Counted from the stretch's first letter, positions 30,433 through 41,204 are shown. The stretch is DNA of 64,000 nucleotides from Pectinophora gossypiella (GCF_024362695.1 NC_065412.1:3533992-3597991), one strand, 5' to 3'. Program-made: numbers and translations. Notes: generated by a model from the sequence alone, not told the origin.

Positions 30433-31047
30433 CATACTGCATACATGCTGCTATAGTGTGTTTGTTCCCTATTCTACTGTGTGTACTTATTTAGTTTTTT
30501 GTAGTATGTGTTTGTTTCGCTGCTGAATGTAAAACAGTAAAAAACTAATCATGTGTATTGACTTTTGGCAGTTATCCCTAATGAGATTAGCAGAGCCATA
30601 ATTAATCAAAATTAAACTTACAGTCACTTTCGATCTGATGAGCGCATCGCCCATATTATAACGGCCAATGCGAGGAAAGACACGATCTATCTGTCGGATT
30701 TCACGATCTTCATTTGTTTGGTAATGATACGCGGTGGGTACTTAGGTCATCACGCAATGAATGTACTTACATCAGAAATATAGCAAAATGTTGTGATGAC
30801 TGTTGTGATGTGATGTATGTTTTTAAGGCCCTAATAGGGCATGAAAGCACCTAAAGACAAGGGTATTTACTAAATTACGTTTATGTTAATAGTGAGCAGC
30901 CATAATGAACTTACTAATGAACTCAAAATGTTTACGCCTACCTAATAAAAGCCTAGTCATTCAACCTTTCTATTCACTTTGTAATATATAATTTCATTAA
31001 CAAAATTCCTATTAATTATTTTGACAACCACATAAATTACAAGTCTT
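30433..31047. other. unassigned
   Basis: No gene or recognised repeat. Confidence 0.35.
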
Positions 31048-31155
31048 TTTCTTGTCGTGTGGGTTGTGAGGTGGAATACCAACCTCATTAAACCTGGTGT
31101 CAGGTTTATTATTAAGCCGCCAAAGGCCCCTGACATGGCTCATGTAACGTGTGTG
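31048..31155 (-). repeat. SINE-B, 3' fragment
   Basis: GTGTGGGTTGTGAGGTGGAA, TGGTGTCAGGTTTATT and AAGCCGCCAAAGGCCCCTGA match the SINE-B tail on the minus strand. Confidence 0.7.
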
Positions 31156-31196
31156 ATAAGAAGATTACAAGTACCAAACCATATAGTAAAAAAACA

Positions 31197-31301
31197 TAAA
31201 CAGACTATATACGTCTCACTGCTGGTCTCCTCAATCCACCGGAGAGGGTATGGAGCATACTCCACCACGCTGGTTCACTGCGGGTTGGCGGAGTGCAAAT
31301 A
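31197..31301 (-). repeat. SINE-A, 3' fragment
   Basis: ATAAACAGACTATATACGTC, then TATGGAGCATACTCCACCAC and GCGGGTTGGCGGAG. A deletion has removed the GGGCACAGGCC stretch present in other copies. Confidence 0.65.
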
Positions 31302-31562
31302 AATGGTAATTAAATGTTACACGTGTCATCTTTATAATATACTTAAGCATGGAAACCAGGTGTGTAAAGCTTTGAAGAGGGTAAAGTCCCCTGAAAAAGC
31401 ATTCCCCAGTGTCCTTATGTAAAGATGATAATGGAAGGAAGGAAATGAACTTACCTTACCTATAATACTCGTACAAAGATGTGTTGGCAGTGAAACGTTG
31501 CATTTACGCAAGATTTTAGCTAGAGTTTCCCGTTATGTTGAATTTCAGAGACTATCACAGAA
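31302..31562. other. unassigned
   Basis: Nothing recognised. Confidence 0.3.
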
Positions 31563-31795
31563 CAGATCTTTTTTTTGACGTGATTTATTGTAGATTTGCC
31601 TCATCATCATCAGCCGTACGACGCCCACTGCTGGGCATAGGCTTCCCCCAAGGATCTCCACGACGATCGGTCCTGCGCTGCCGGCATCCAGCGGCTTCCC
31701 GCGACCTTCACCAGATCGTCGGTGCACCTTGTATATTTGCCTCAGATGGCATTAACCACTTGGCCGGAATGGCATTAACTACTTGGCCAGATCAG
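31563..31795 (-). repeat. family P retroelement end, split by an RTE insertion
   Basis: The left part, TTGACGTGATTTATTGTAGA and TTTGCC (to about 31598), continues at about 31735 with TTTGCCTCAGATGGCATTAA. The repeated TTTGCCTC on both sides of the insert looks like a target duplication. A short GGCCGGAATGGCATTAACT-type repeat follows. Confidence 0.6.
31600..31734 (-). mobile_element. RTE LINE 3' end inserted in family P repeat
   Basis: On the minus strand it reads CCGCTGGATGCCGGCAGCGC, GGACCGATCGTCGTGGAGAT, CCTTGGGGGAAGCCTATGCC, CAGCAGTGGGCGTCGTACGG, then TGATGATGATG. The coding tail matches the RTE C-terminus. Both short frames that cross it (one on each strand) are by-products of this GC-rich fragment. 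Confidence 0.7.
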
Positions 31796-32403
31796 AACAG
31801 ATCAATGCATGCATAGCAAACACAGAAACAAACTTGTAAAACACTTGGTTTTTCGCTAGAGACTTACGGCAGGCAAGCACATTTCAAGCCGTTCCCGCGA
31901 AACTTTTCCCCGCGATTTTATTCAACAGATCCCATTTCAGTTTCTAAGAATAGAAAATAGACGTGAAAACCCTTTTTACAAACCTCAATTCCTAGTGCCA
32001 TTACACTTCAGACGTTTCCTTAATCGTTACGCGTAAATTACCCGCGTAAATGCGCGTAAAATGATGGGTAAATTAGCACTACAAGAGAGAGTTCGCTGAT
32101 GTATAAAACGTGTTACTAAGATAGAAGTAAGCTTTCAGATTTGTATGAAAAGAAGACATAAATAACTCAATTGTTTATTTGAATAGAGATAGATACAATA
32201 TTTATTTGTTATATTATTAGACATCTATCATGTTTTCCTTCACTTTATGTATAATTATTTTTATAATCTCAATTATACTTACGCACAATTATCTATCTAT
32301 TATATACAATGATAAATATTTATATACAGGTAGTTCTTTTAATTATTTATATGTTAAAATCACTAACCCGCTACTACTCTTATATTTGTACATTTTTTTC
32401 TTC
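31796..32403. other. unassigned
   Basis: Four GCGTAAA words are clustered at about 32030-32062 (ACGCGTAAATTACCCGCGTA and neighbours). A hydrophobic 67-codon frame at 32230-32433 is AT-rich chance coding. No gene. Confidence 0.35.
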
Positions 32404-32475
32404 CTTCTACTTCTTCTATCGTGTGGGTTGTGAGGTGAAGTACCAACCTCATCATCCCTGGTGTCTGGTGTGTGG
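32404..32475 (-). repeat. SINE-B, 3' terminal fragment
   Basis: TTCTTCTATCGTGTGGGTTG, TGAGGTGAAGTACCAACCTC and CATCCCTGGTGTCTGG match the SINE-B end. Confidence 0.6.
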
Positions 32476-32504
32476 GGGATGATGCTTATTTTTTTCCTGT
32501 ATTC

Positions 32505-32832
32505 AAAGGTTGCCTGGAAGAAATTGCTGCATGTGTAATAAGGCTTCATCCTTCATAATGCGCACAGCCAAGGAATGGAATGGGCTGCCGGCGTCGGTGT
32601 TTCCTGACTCTTATAACCTGGGGTCCTTTAAATCACGGGTGAATAGGCATTTTCTGGGTAAGCTCGTTCCAACGTCGATCTCTTCTTCTTGTAGAAGAAC
32701 GAAGTCAAGAGCAAACCCATCTTAATAAAAAAAAAAAATGGCCGCCTGATGTGCCTTTATGTATCTGTTGTCCTTATTTCCGTATCGTTTCAATTGTGCC
32801 CAATAAATTATTTTATCTATCTATCTATTTGG
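32505..32832 (+). pseudogene. CR1/Jockey-type LINE, C-terminal ORF2 fragment, 3' UTR and (TATC)n tail
   Basis: One frame reads RTAKEWNGLPASVFPDSYNL then GSFKSRVNRHFLG, the terminal segment found after the reverse transcriptase domain in many Jockey/CR1-like LINEs (WNxLP, and the Phe-Lys..Val-Asn pattern). A 3' UTR with GCCGCCTGATGTGCC and CCCAATAAATTATTTTAT leads to a TATCTATCTATC tail at about 32815-32829. The fragment starts next to GGTTGCCTGGAAGAAATTGC, a word also found in 3' UTRs at 50808 and (reversed) about 41500, so it may be rearranged. Confidence 0.7.
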
Positions 32833-33186
32833 GTAGTTACGTAGATAAGTTACATAAAATATGTACGTACATAGCTGTATAAAGTCAAAGCATGAGATGA
32901 ATGACTCTGCCAAGACTTGGAACTGTTTTACAATCAATAAATCTCGCATCTAGTCGATTTCAATATTATGTGGACATGTCGTCCCGCCTAATTTTAGAAT
33001 TAGGTTAGATATTCTGTGTCAGAGTCACAGTTGAAAATAGGCCTCCCCTACTCACGCTGTTCTACTGGGTTTTGTTAGATCGAAAATAATCAATCGACCT
33101 AATTCCGACTAATACATCACCTAATGAACGTCACAACACTAGCTGACGTACTTTGACAATTCTACTTCTTAACACGGACTGAAAAT

Positions 33187-33547
33187 GGTGCTCATTCTGG
33201 TACACACCGTCTAAGTTTATTTTAAGTTATACCTGTCATTTTCGTATCCGCCGAAAAGGAAAGGGACGGGAAATCGATAGGCATAAAAATTATGGAACAC
33301 GCGTCAATTTTAGACAGAAATTTAAAAAACTCTTCCAAAATGTTAAATTGGCCAGTAACCCGACAGTATTAAGTTGACAGCACACGTCAAACGGACTGTA
33401 TATAACCAAGATGTCTATTTTATTCGCCCGGGTTCATCATTCATTTTCATATTAACAGTTGTCAATTATCCGTCCTTTTCCTTTTCGGCAAATAAGAAAA
33501 TTACGGGCATAACTTAAAATTAGGAAATATCTGCAAGAATCGAGACC
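33187..33547. mobile_element. foldback MITE (family F, copy 2)
   Basis: GGTGCTCATTCTGG, then AAGTTATACCTGTCATTTTC and TCCGCCGAAAAGGAAAGGGA on the left; TCCTTTTCCTTTTCGGC, AAATTACGGGCATAACTTAA and GCAAGAATCGAGACC on the right. It is the same element type as 5100-5397, with a longer and less symmetrical centre. Target duplication not identified. Confidence 0.6.
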
Positions 33548-35285
33548 ACCATTAAAAATATAATAGAATAAAGATAAATGTGAACAGACTCCATTCAAAT
33601 ATTAAAAAGAGATTTTTATCTGCTTATTCTATGAAAACGTTTTCTATTTCCAATTTCTCCGGTGTCGCACGAAAGTTAAATTCAGTACAAACATTTAAAA
33701 TATTTATAGCACGGGGCAAGCTTATTTTGATCAGTCAAAATGCAAATAGATGGTCCCACAGCCCTCGAAGAGGGATTTCTATTTACCCGCGCGGCACGCC
33801 GCAGATTTCCAAGTTTTGTTCGTATTATGATAGGTTTTAACTTACTGCGACATACCATGGCATATATTGAAATGCAAAAATATACATTATAATGTTATTC
33901 GTTTTCGCTATGATTATTTACTAAACGGAAATACTCGTACTATTTGTCTTCTTCTGTTTGGATAGTAAAAGTAACATAATCTCTACAGATTATGTACGGT
34001 TCATCTTTATATACATTTACATTTTGAGATGAATATGAAGCGTCGCCGCGGACTATCTTATTGATAACTTATTGATCCCTATTAAGGTAGGTAGAGCTAT
34101 AAATAAAGGAATACCAGCAGACTGTAATGCGTTCTTTTTTCTTCACTCGTCTTTTCCACACGGCTTCTGGGCCGGAACCTAACCAATATGGAACAAAAAC
34201 ATAATGGACGCTGTTATAATCACAAAATACACTTCTTATCACAAAAATCGATATACCGCAATCGAAAGTTTATGTTTTATAAAAATCATCGGAAAAATAT
34301 TAATACTAGTATTTCATATTTATACATTGTTTGAAGTTTACGCGGTTATCATATCACACATAATTATGTGTTTTAATTTAATGTTTTAAATATTATTTTT
34401 AAAAGCATTAAATATAATGGTTTTAAATTCTTAATTTAATGCTTATGTTTCGAATTAAATTTAAAATTCAATTAAACTTACGTTGTGTTGAACCAAAATT
34501 CGCTTTTATATATGAGAAGTACATTTTACACAATCCACAGACAGGCAGTTCTTTATGAATGTCAAACGCGAATAATTAGTGGCGATCACAACCATTAACG
34601 ACATTGTAACGTCACGAACACAAACCTGTACCACGCAGCTCTTGGTACTGACTTTATTTAGCTATAGATATATATACAAGTAAGTATATTGTAAAATGAA
34701 TCACTTGATACTAGGCGAAGGGACAAGTACAATTTAAAGACATTGAACTTTGGAAACGTCAGGTGATATTTATAAATAGTATACAACGTCGAGAAGTTGT
34801 CTTACTGTAAAAGTCTAGAATATTATATGTTATGTCAGTCCACGGAATAAAAGACAGAGGATGGAAAAGCCCTCACGCAAATTCGTATGAGAAATGCAGT
34901 CGCCGGTTGAACCCAGCTCTCTTTTACTACTTCTCCTGCAAACAAATTCTTGCTTTTCAAATTCTATAAAATTATAGTCACCGGCGATGTATATTTCATG
35001 TGATTTAATTATTACTTTTCGTAAGATACTACGTACAAAAGTATTTTTTTGATAAATAGCCGATCATAAGTACTAAGGTTTTTAGCTTTCCTGTGATATG
35101 TGAAGGAGGGATCTCCTTGCATAAAAGTCGATATTTATTTTTCTGCCTTGCAAGTTATAATGCACAGAAAGTTTTAATACGTACACTATCGCAGAGCTCC
35201 GAGTGGCGTAAAGTTGTTAAAGAGTAGAGCGCAAAGTTGAAGTATGAACTGGCTTATGTATGGCTTTTGTATTCAATCGAAAAAA
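33548..35285. other. unassigned, AT-rich
   Basis: Small frames at 33580-33840 and 34204-34389 have no recognisable features. No repeat of this stretch was recognised in the window. Nothing supports a gene. Confidence 0.35.
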
Positions 35286-35370
35286 ACCTGACTCGGATGA
35301 CACTTGAACCCGCAGCTCTTGCCAAGCCGGGACGAGTGTGTTAACCATTACACCACCGGATTACAGGATT
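35286..35370 (-). repeat. tRNA-like SINE head (head type C)
   Basis: On the minus strand: CCGGTGGTGTAATGGTTAAC, ACTCGTCCCGGCTTGGCAAG, AGCTGCGGGTTCAAGTG. It is the best-kept copy of the head seen at 10402-10475. Confidence 0.55.
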
Positions 35371-35371
35371 A

Positions 35372-35428
35372 CAGGAAAACATCGTGCAGAAACCCACATT
35401 CCCGAGAAATGTAGTTCGGAGATATGTT
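35372..35428 (-). repeat. dispersed repeat D, fragment
   Basis: AGGAAAACATCGTGCAGAAA, CCCACATTCCCGAGAAATG and a CGGAGATATGTTA word are the reverse of the central part of repeat D (19250-19300). Confidence 0.55.
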
Positions 35429-35462
35429 ACAGATTATAACGATAAGACACCTTTATCAAAAA

Positions 35463-35491
35463 CCCTGAAGTACAAACGTAGTACTTCAGGG
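35463..35491. repeat. perfect 11-bp hairpin
   Basis: CCCTGAAGTAC at 35463-35473 and GTACTTCAGGG at 35481-35491 pair perfectly around the loop AAACGTA. Purpose unknown. Confidence 0.6.
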
Positions 35492-36052
35492 AAACATTAC
35501 TGTGACGAGTAAACGATTCTATACAACGCCCATTAAGCCAATAAAACCAGTTTGCGGCTCTTAAACGAACAGAGCTCTAAGAACGAATTCAAATCAACCA
35601 ATCTGAATTCTTATTTTATTTATTTATTTATAAACAAAATTATACACAAATACATTTTAATACTATCGCCACACTACAGCCGTAACCGTCTCAGTCTCAC
35701 TTTAGATATTACACCATCCATAATTTCTAACTAATTTCACATTATGGCGCCTGCAAACTTTCCAAATGACTAGTTAATTAACTGACGTGCGAACTTAAGT
35801 AATACCTAATGAATAGATGAGAAAAGGCCAATGAACTGTAACTTTATGAGAACGATTTTCATGTCATGCATGCTGGGGCTTAGGATAAAGGACAGAAATT
35901 ATGACTAAGGTAAATAACTAAATTGTATTCACAGGCATTATTATATTTCGCTGGTTATATTGAATGCCTCCCGGGAAATTGATTTTGCTGAACAATATCT
36001 GACAATATTACTTGTATCATAAATAATGTAAACAATCAATTTAATGTACCTT
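35492..36052. other. unassigned
   Basis: No gene or recognised repeat. Confidence 0.3.
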
Positions 36053-36160
36053 TCATCATCAGTAATTTAAGAGCCACACTCCTGTTGGTGTAGCATTCTC
36101 CATGCTACTTTTTTAGGGAAAAATAGGGCAGTGGTTTCCCTCTTGCCTTTTCCCAGTAGT
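36053..36160 (+). repeat. dispersed repeat, 'AAGAGCCACGCTCTTG' family
   Basis: TAATTTAAGAGCCACACTCC, TGTTGGTGTAGCATTCTCCA, TGCTACTTTTTTAGGG, GGGCAGTGGTTTCCCTCTTG. It is the reverse complement of 14338-14455. Confidence 0.65.
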
Positions 36161-36540
36161 TAATAAAAAACTCTCTCTGATGATTCTGTCTGACGCGAAT
36201 AGGATGGCGCCCATTTCAAAACCGTAACTAGAACCCATGTCCTGACACTTACGGCTATCCTCTGTCAGGTTCCAGGTTACAGCCCCTGTGATTTACCCTT
36301 TCCGTCCTGCATTGACGTACCAATGGCTCCCATCTCCGCCTCCGCAACCGTTAAAGTCTTCACCCGTGTGCCTGAGTAAGGGTTGTACGTTATATCTTAT
36401 AGGTCTGGGTCCCTCTCCGGCCTACTGAAGTAAGAGGCGCACACCTCCGCGGCAAGGTCGCGCCGAACTGGAATTTCCCCAGTGGAGGGTAGAAAAGATG
36501 ACTCAGTCCCCTCTGGGGCCGAGTTAATGTTCTTGTATGA
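36161..36540. repeat. GC-rich repeat-like block, identity unknown
   Basis: Follows directly on the repeat at 36053-36160 and may be its continuation. GC-richer than its surroundings: CTCTCCGGCCTACTGAAGTA, GAGGCGCACACCTCCGCGGC, AAGGTCGCGCCGAACTGGAA. I associate this with the untranslated end of a lepidopteran LINE but could not confirm it. No long frame. Confidence 0.4.
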
Positions 36541-37173
36541 AACCAACACCAGACTTTATGTAACTTCAATGATGTGAAAAAATTTAATCTGGAAGTTAAA
36601 CGATGTAAAAGTAAATATTCAAGACTTTTACAATTAATAAACTAAGTTCGACTTCAATAGCGAACTCAATCTCCTCTCAAGCACCAGAAACCTCTTTAAA
36701 AGTCATCTAAAAGCGTCGTTACGAGATTTTCCTCTTTAATTGTAATTCCAGGGTATAATAGACTTCCAAAGAAGCTATTAATTTTAAACAGTTCCCAATG
36801 GCCCATGTACGAACGTAGAAATTAAAGTTTCACAAGATGGTTGCAAAGTGCGATAAAACTGTCTTCGATAAGACTTAGTGCAAGTGCAACTAACAAAACA
36901 ATGTGAATATCGGATAAGGTTTTGTCTCAAGAGGTTTGAAGATGGATGTGGCACTTGTAACTTATCATTTTCGGATGAGCTGGAGGGTTAGCCAAGTTGA
37001 TATATAATTTATGTTGCTAATAATATTTTTATTGTTATTATATTAATGGAAGCGTGCAGCTTATCAGATACCGGAAAAAAGTTACTAACAACGTTGACGT
37101 TGACCGATATCATCCTTCTAGGGGAGTCTGGGAGTAAAGAAAGCATTATACAAAGTCATTGCCTAATATACTA
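36541..37173. other. unassigned
   Basis: AT-rich. GGGGAGTCTGGGAGTAAAGA at about 37121 recalls the start of the family W repeat (17325). No gene. Confidence 0.35.
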
Positions 37174-37506
37174 CATAAACAGCCTATATATATACGTCCC
37201 ACTGTTGGGCACAGGCCACCCCTAAATCAACCGAAGGGGTATGGAACATAATCCACCACGCTGCTCCAATGCGGGTTGGTGGAGGTGTTTTTACGGCTAA
37301 TAGCCGGGACCAACGGCTTAACGTGCCCTCCGAAGCACGGAATCATCTTACTTTTTTGGACAAGCAGGTGATTCAAGCCTGAAAAGTCTTTACCAAACAA
37401 AGGACAGTCTCACAAAGTGATTTCGACTATGTCCCCATCGGGAATCGAACCCGGACCTCACGATCTGGTGAGCCTAACGCTCTAACCACTAGACTGCGGA
37501 GGCTGT
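37174..37506 (-). mobile_element. SINE-A, full-length with target duplications
   Basis: A 10-bp duplication TAATATACTA is at 37164-37173 and 37507-37516. All modules are present on the minus strand: tRNA-like head with A and B boxes, the CACTTTGTGAGACTGTCCTT segment, the GTGCTTCGGAGGGCACGTTA central block and the RTE-like tail. The anticodon arm carries a small rearrangement (CTCACCAGATCGTGAGG). This is the best reference copy of the family here. Confidence 0.85.
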
Positions 37507-37684
37507 TAATATACTATAATATTTATATTTCTTAATAATCGCATTAAACTACAAGTACAACGACTGTATTGTGTTCTCTAACTTTCCATGTAACCGGTGT
37601 CTGTTATTGGAGCAACACATGTTTTACAAGTTTTGTATCTCAGCTGACTTTACTGTCTCGGGGCTTATTACACTTTGCTGACCG

Positions 37685-37800
37685 TAGGATTGGATTTGTG
37701 AAAATCTCCACCGGGTCAAAGCCCTCAGCGCTCCTCATTTGTCCGGCCAATTAGATAATGCTATTCGCGGAAAAATAAAATAAGTCACGCCAAAAAAACA
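37685..37800 (+). repeat. poly-A-tailed retroelement 3' end (family P), plus strand
   Basis: CCACCGGGTCAAAGCCCTCA, GCGCTCCTCATTTGTCCGGC, then AATAAGTCACGCCAAAAAAA. A frame ending here at 37754 has no domain. Confidence 0.6.
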
Positions 37801-37958
37801 TAATTTTATCATCTTATTTTACTACTGATTTGTAAACAATAATCGGTACTATTCAAATAGGTAGGTGTTTTAAACAAAATTAAATATATATTTCATAATC
37901 AAGTATCAACTTATAAACCTCCCGTTTCAAATGTTTTTTTTTTTACTAACATTGGATT

Positions 37959-37961
37959 TTG

Positions 37962-38001
<40 letters not shown>

Positions 38002-38011
38002 CGAGCGTGCA

Positions 38012-38041
<30 letters not shown>
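37959..38041 (+). repeat. compound GT / GCGT microsatellite
   Basis: A (GT)n run of about 35 bases passes into GCGAGCGAGCGTGCATGC and then about eight GCGT units. Alternating purine-pyrimidine sequence of this kind can adopt Z-DNA. The minus frame crossing it (His-Thr and Ala-Arg-Thr-His repeats) is an artefact. Confidence 0.9.
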
Positions 38042-38042
<1 letters not shown>

Positions 38043-38728
38043 ATTAAACACATGTCAAATAGTCTGAAAATTCTTACAGACAGACCAACCCGTAACTTAA
38101 CCCAATTTATCAAATGAGTGATCACTTGGTTTAGGCCCGTGATCACTTAAAGATACCAGCCTTAAAGAGCCAAGATGGAATCAATCCAAACATAATACAT
38201 AATAATAATCTTTATTGCACAAACTTACGATAACACAATGACATTAGTTAGACATTAGCCAAATGTAATCTTCATCCTCTCAATAATACACACTTCATTT
38301 ACCCTGTTTCCTTTTCCCCATCTCCGGTCTCCATTCATGAAATGAAACCATTTTTCAAGCCAATTCACATTTCACATGAGCCCCGGACTTTGAAAAATAT
38401 CAATCTGACAGGCTTTTGCAGTAATGAAGTGGGATTTCTGAAACGGTGACAATTTTATTTTCTTTTAAGTACAATTTATACTTGAAAATCCTTAAAGTGA
38501 TTGAAAGAACGCTTTGGGGATACAATTAGAAATAAAAAAAATGAGAGGTTTTCATTTGCAAACTATAAGTTTTTTGTTGAGACGTCCCAAACTGAGTTTG
38601 CTAAATAACTTACGTGAATAAAAAAAAAGTGGACTCAGCTTAGAAGTGTTTTTCTTTTAATTATTTTCATAAAAAATTAGTATTCTAATTTAACATGTTT
38701 ATAATTTTCAACTATAACATAACACAAC
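38042..38728. other. mostly unassigned
   Basis: AATAATCTTTATTGCACAAA at about 38203 is the reverse of a LINE 3' end (TTTGTGCAATAAAG), as at 41390-41525. Nothing else recognised. Confidence 0.4.
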
Positions 38729-38837
38729 ATAAACAGCCTATATACGTCCCACTGCTGGGCACAGGCCTCCCCTCAATCAACCGGAGGGGGTATGGAGCAT
38801 ATTCCACCACGCTGCTCCACTGCGTGTTGGTGGGATT
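38729..38837 (-). repeat. SINE-A, 3' fragment
   Basis: ATAAACAGCCTATATACGTC, CTGGGCACAGGCCTCCCCTC, ATATTCCACCACGCTGCTCC. It is close to the family consensus, so fairly young, but only the 3' third was inserted. A short plus frame over it is an artefact. Confidence 0.75.
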
Positions 38838-39423
38838 CTCAAGTATAATACATATTCATAATAACCGCGTAAACTTCAAACACAGGTTACTGTGTACCAC
38901 TCCCTAATTCTGTGTAACCCTTAACCACCTAATTCAGTAAAAAAAAAGCCCCTTGACATGGTAACCAAAAAAAAAACCCATTCCATTCAAAATAAAAAAA
39001 AACCTATAAGTAACAAGTTTTTCAAAGTGAATAAGTAATACCAAAAGCGGAATAAAACAGAAATCAAAAGCAGTAGTAATCAAAGTAAGTTTCATTGAAA
39101 GTGATTTATTTTGTCCTACCTTCATTTTCCTTGTACAATAAACTGTTTTCTCCGCGTATTTCCTCACAAGAAGTTGTGCACTTGCCTCCAGTACTAATTA
39201 CAAAAGACACGGTACTTAAAAGTGGCGTCTGACTTAAAAGACTCTGTAGATAGTAATTTTCGAATTCGAATCAGAAAAAATCGCAATTGACAAGCCTTTA
39301 AAAACCATTTTAACACTGAAGACAGTATGTGATTATAATACCATATTCATTATGTAATGCTATTTTCTACTGTGATAAGAAAATGACTTATGCACTAGTG
39401 TTAACTATTTACTTTTAATCCTA
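38838..39423. other. unassigned, AT-rich
   Basis: Contains ATAATAACCGCGTAAACTTC at about 38857, a word that also flanks the family H hairpins. No gene. Confidence 0.35.
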
Positions 39424-39522
39424 TCGTGTGGATTCTTAGGTGCCTTCCGAAACACGGATCAGTTTACTTTCGGACAATCAGGTGATTAGTTTGTAATGTC
39501 CTTACCAAACTAGTCCTAGGTA
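39424..39522 (-). repeat. SINE-B, central fragment
   Basis: GTGCCTTCCGAAACACGGAT, CTTTCGGACAATCAGGTGAT and TAATGTCCTTACCAAACTAG match the middle of SINE-B. Confidence 0.6.
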
Positions 39523-39529
39523 ACAATAT

Positions 39530-39880
39530 TGTGTGCGATTGTGTATATGGGCGGCGTACCTTTTTGTTCACTATAATATATTACTATAAGTAATTAGTAG
39601 GAAAACTGTATCGTGTTATTTTTTTTATGTTAAATCAATTTATGATTACATCCGAGTTGAGTGTTTACAACTTCCGGTTTTAGTTTATTTATAATTCTGT
39701 ATTTGAATTACGCAAAATAAGTTATTTAATTGTATTCAGGGTAGTAGTGGGGGGTTGTTTGTCACGTACTATTTAAGTCCGCGCGCCATTCGAGCGGACA
39801 CATTTTGTATTTGAACTGTGTTGTAAGCCGTTACTCTGCCCGAATTTCAATAAAAAAAAGTGAACTATACATTCAAAAGG
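39530..39880 (+). repeat. possible solo LTR
   Basis: It has a TATTTAAG box at about 39770 followed by a GC-richer start region (TCCGCGCGCCATTCGAGCGG) and a polyadenylation signal AATAAA about 80 bases on, the layout of an LTR U3-R. Neither the exact ends nor a target duplication is resolved, and no internal retroelement sequence adjoins it. Confidence 0.35.
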
Positions 39881-40087
39881 ATTTCCTTATATCCCCCATG
39901 GAACCTCACTATGTGGACTGTGGCCCTCCGCCGACATGTACGTAATTTCAATATTAATTAAAAGATACACAGAACGTCTTGGCGTCTGAAAATAGTTGAG
40001 AAGTTTCTCCGAGAAAGTAAAACGAATGTAGATTGCTACGTCTCCTGACTCTCGGTAGACAAACTTTTTCATTTACTGTAGCAAATA

Positions 40088-40345
40088 AGCTCTTGCAGTG
40101 GATAAAACTGTCCACATAAAGGTGCTACCGCGAGCGTATGGGTGCCATTCAACCAGAAATGTGCTATGCAGCTATTGGAGATGCCATTAGAAAAGTTTCA
40201 GTACGATCTACTCTGAACCGACATGCGTATGTGAAACGATTGATGAATGTGGAGGAAGCAAGAGAAGTGTGTCAGGATCGAAGCAAATATAGTTTCTGCT
40301 GCTGCCCGGTGGGAAATAGGCGTGAGTTTATGTATGTATGTTGTC
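40088..40345 (+). pseudogene. LINE-like ORF2 C-terminus with (TATG)n tail (family V), longest copy
   Basis: An open stretch at 40138-40383 includes VRSTLNRHAYVKRLMNVEEA then REVCQDRSKYS, followed by GGGAAATAGGCGTGAGTTTA and TGTATGTATG. Reversed copies at 54375-54538 and 62572-62690 and plus copies at 14745 and 55852 share its end. The CQDRSKW-type ending resembles the C-terminus of RTE-like LINE proteins. The upstream polymerase is absent. Confidence 0.55.
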
Positions 40346-41204
40346 TAAACAGACGGTGGCAGAGCATGTTCGAAAAATTATAAGTATAGCATACATATTT
40401 CACGCCATACATGACCCGTAGTGTGGCTCTGTAGCACAGAATATGAGACTGGCGACTTTTGCTGAATAGGGTTCTAATATTAAACGCCCGCCACATTATG
40501 TCTACGCCATATTTCTTCTTTTTCTTTATTTTTATGGGTCGGTTTACTTTTATGTGCTATGGTATTCGTGGTAAAGAATGTTTATTTTTGTCTAAGGTAA
40601 TAAAATCAAGCTCCTGTTGTGTGAAAAACGAATTTACACAAGTCTTAAAAAAGCCTTAGCCAATCCAAGAATATAACGAAGCGTTCTCCACCACGCTTCT
40701 CCACTGCAACCTTGCTAAAAAACACTTAGGCCCAAAATCTTCTTCGTTGTTGTGATTTTATCTTAGTCTTTGTATGTTTAGATCGTTGAGGCATGGGTAC
40801 TTAGTTCATCTTTTCTAACTTAAAGTGGGATATAGCCGTGAACTTATGTGGACTTGAAAAGTGAAGAAATATTCCCTCTCTAGCATCCGTGCTGAGAGTA
40901 ATCAATATCTCGGTATTTTCGAGATGAACGTCTTTTATTAAATGAACATAAAATTGAGATGGAAGATAAACGTTTCAAAATTTCCTTCCGAAGTGATGAA
41001 AAGCTCGTTCTAAATGTTGACTTTAAAAATGTTGACTCTACTTCCTTTTAGTCCAAAGTCAATTGACCAGTTTTCCTGTCCTTTATAACTTGAATCAATT
41101 AAAATTCTCGATTCTCGTTGGAGTCAGTGCACAGGGGATTAAAAATAAGCTATTTATGTTTTATATCTATACATTGTTATAGTTATGCCCAGAAGGGCAT
41201 AACA
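40346..41204. other. mostly unassigned
   Basis: A scrap of SINE-A (TCTCCACCACGCTTCTCCAC) is at about 40685-40705. No gene; a 66-codon plus frame at 40459-40659 shows no domain. Confidence 0.4.

Noticed and set aside
37946..38146. minus frame with His-Thr and Ala-Arg-Thr-His repeats
   Set aside because: Translation of the GT/GCGT microsatellite.
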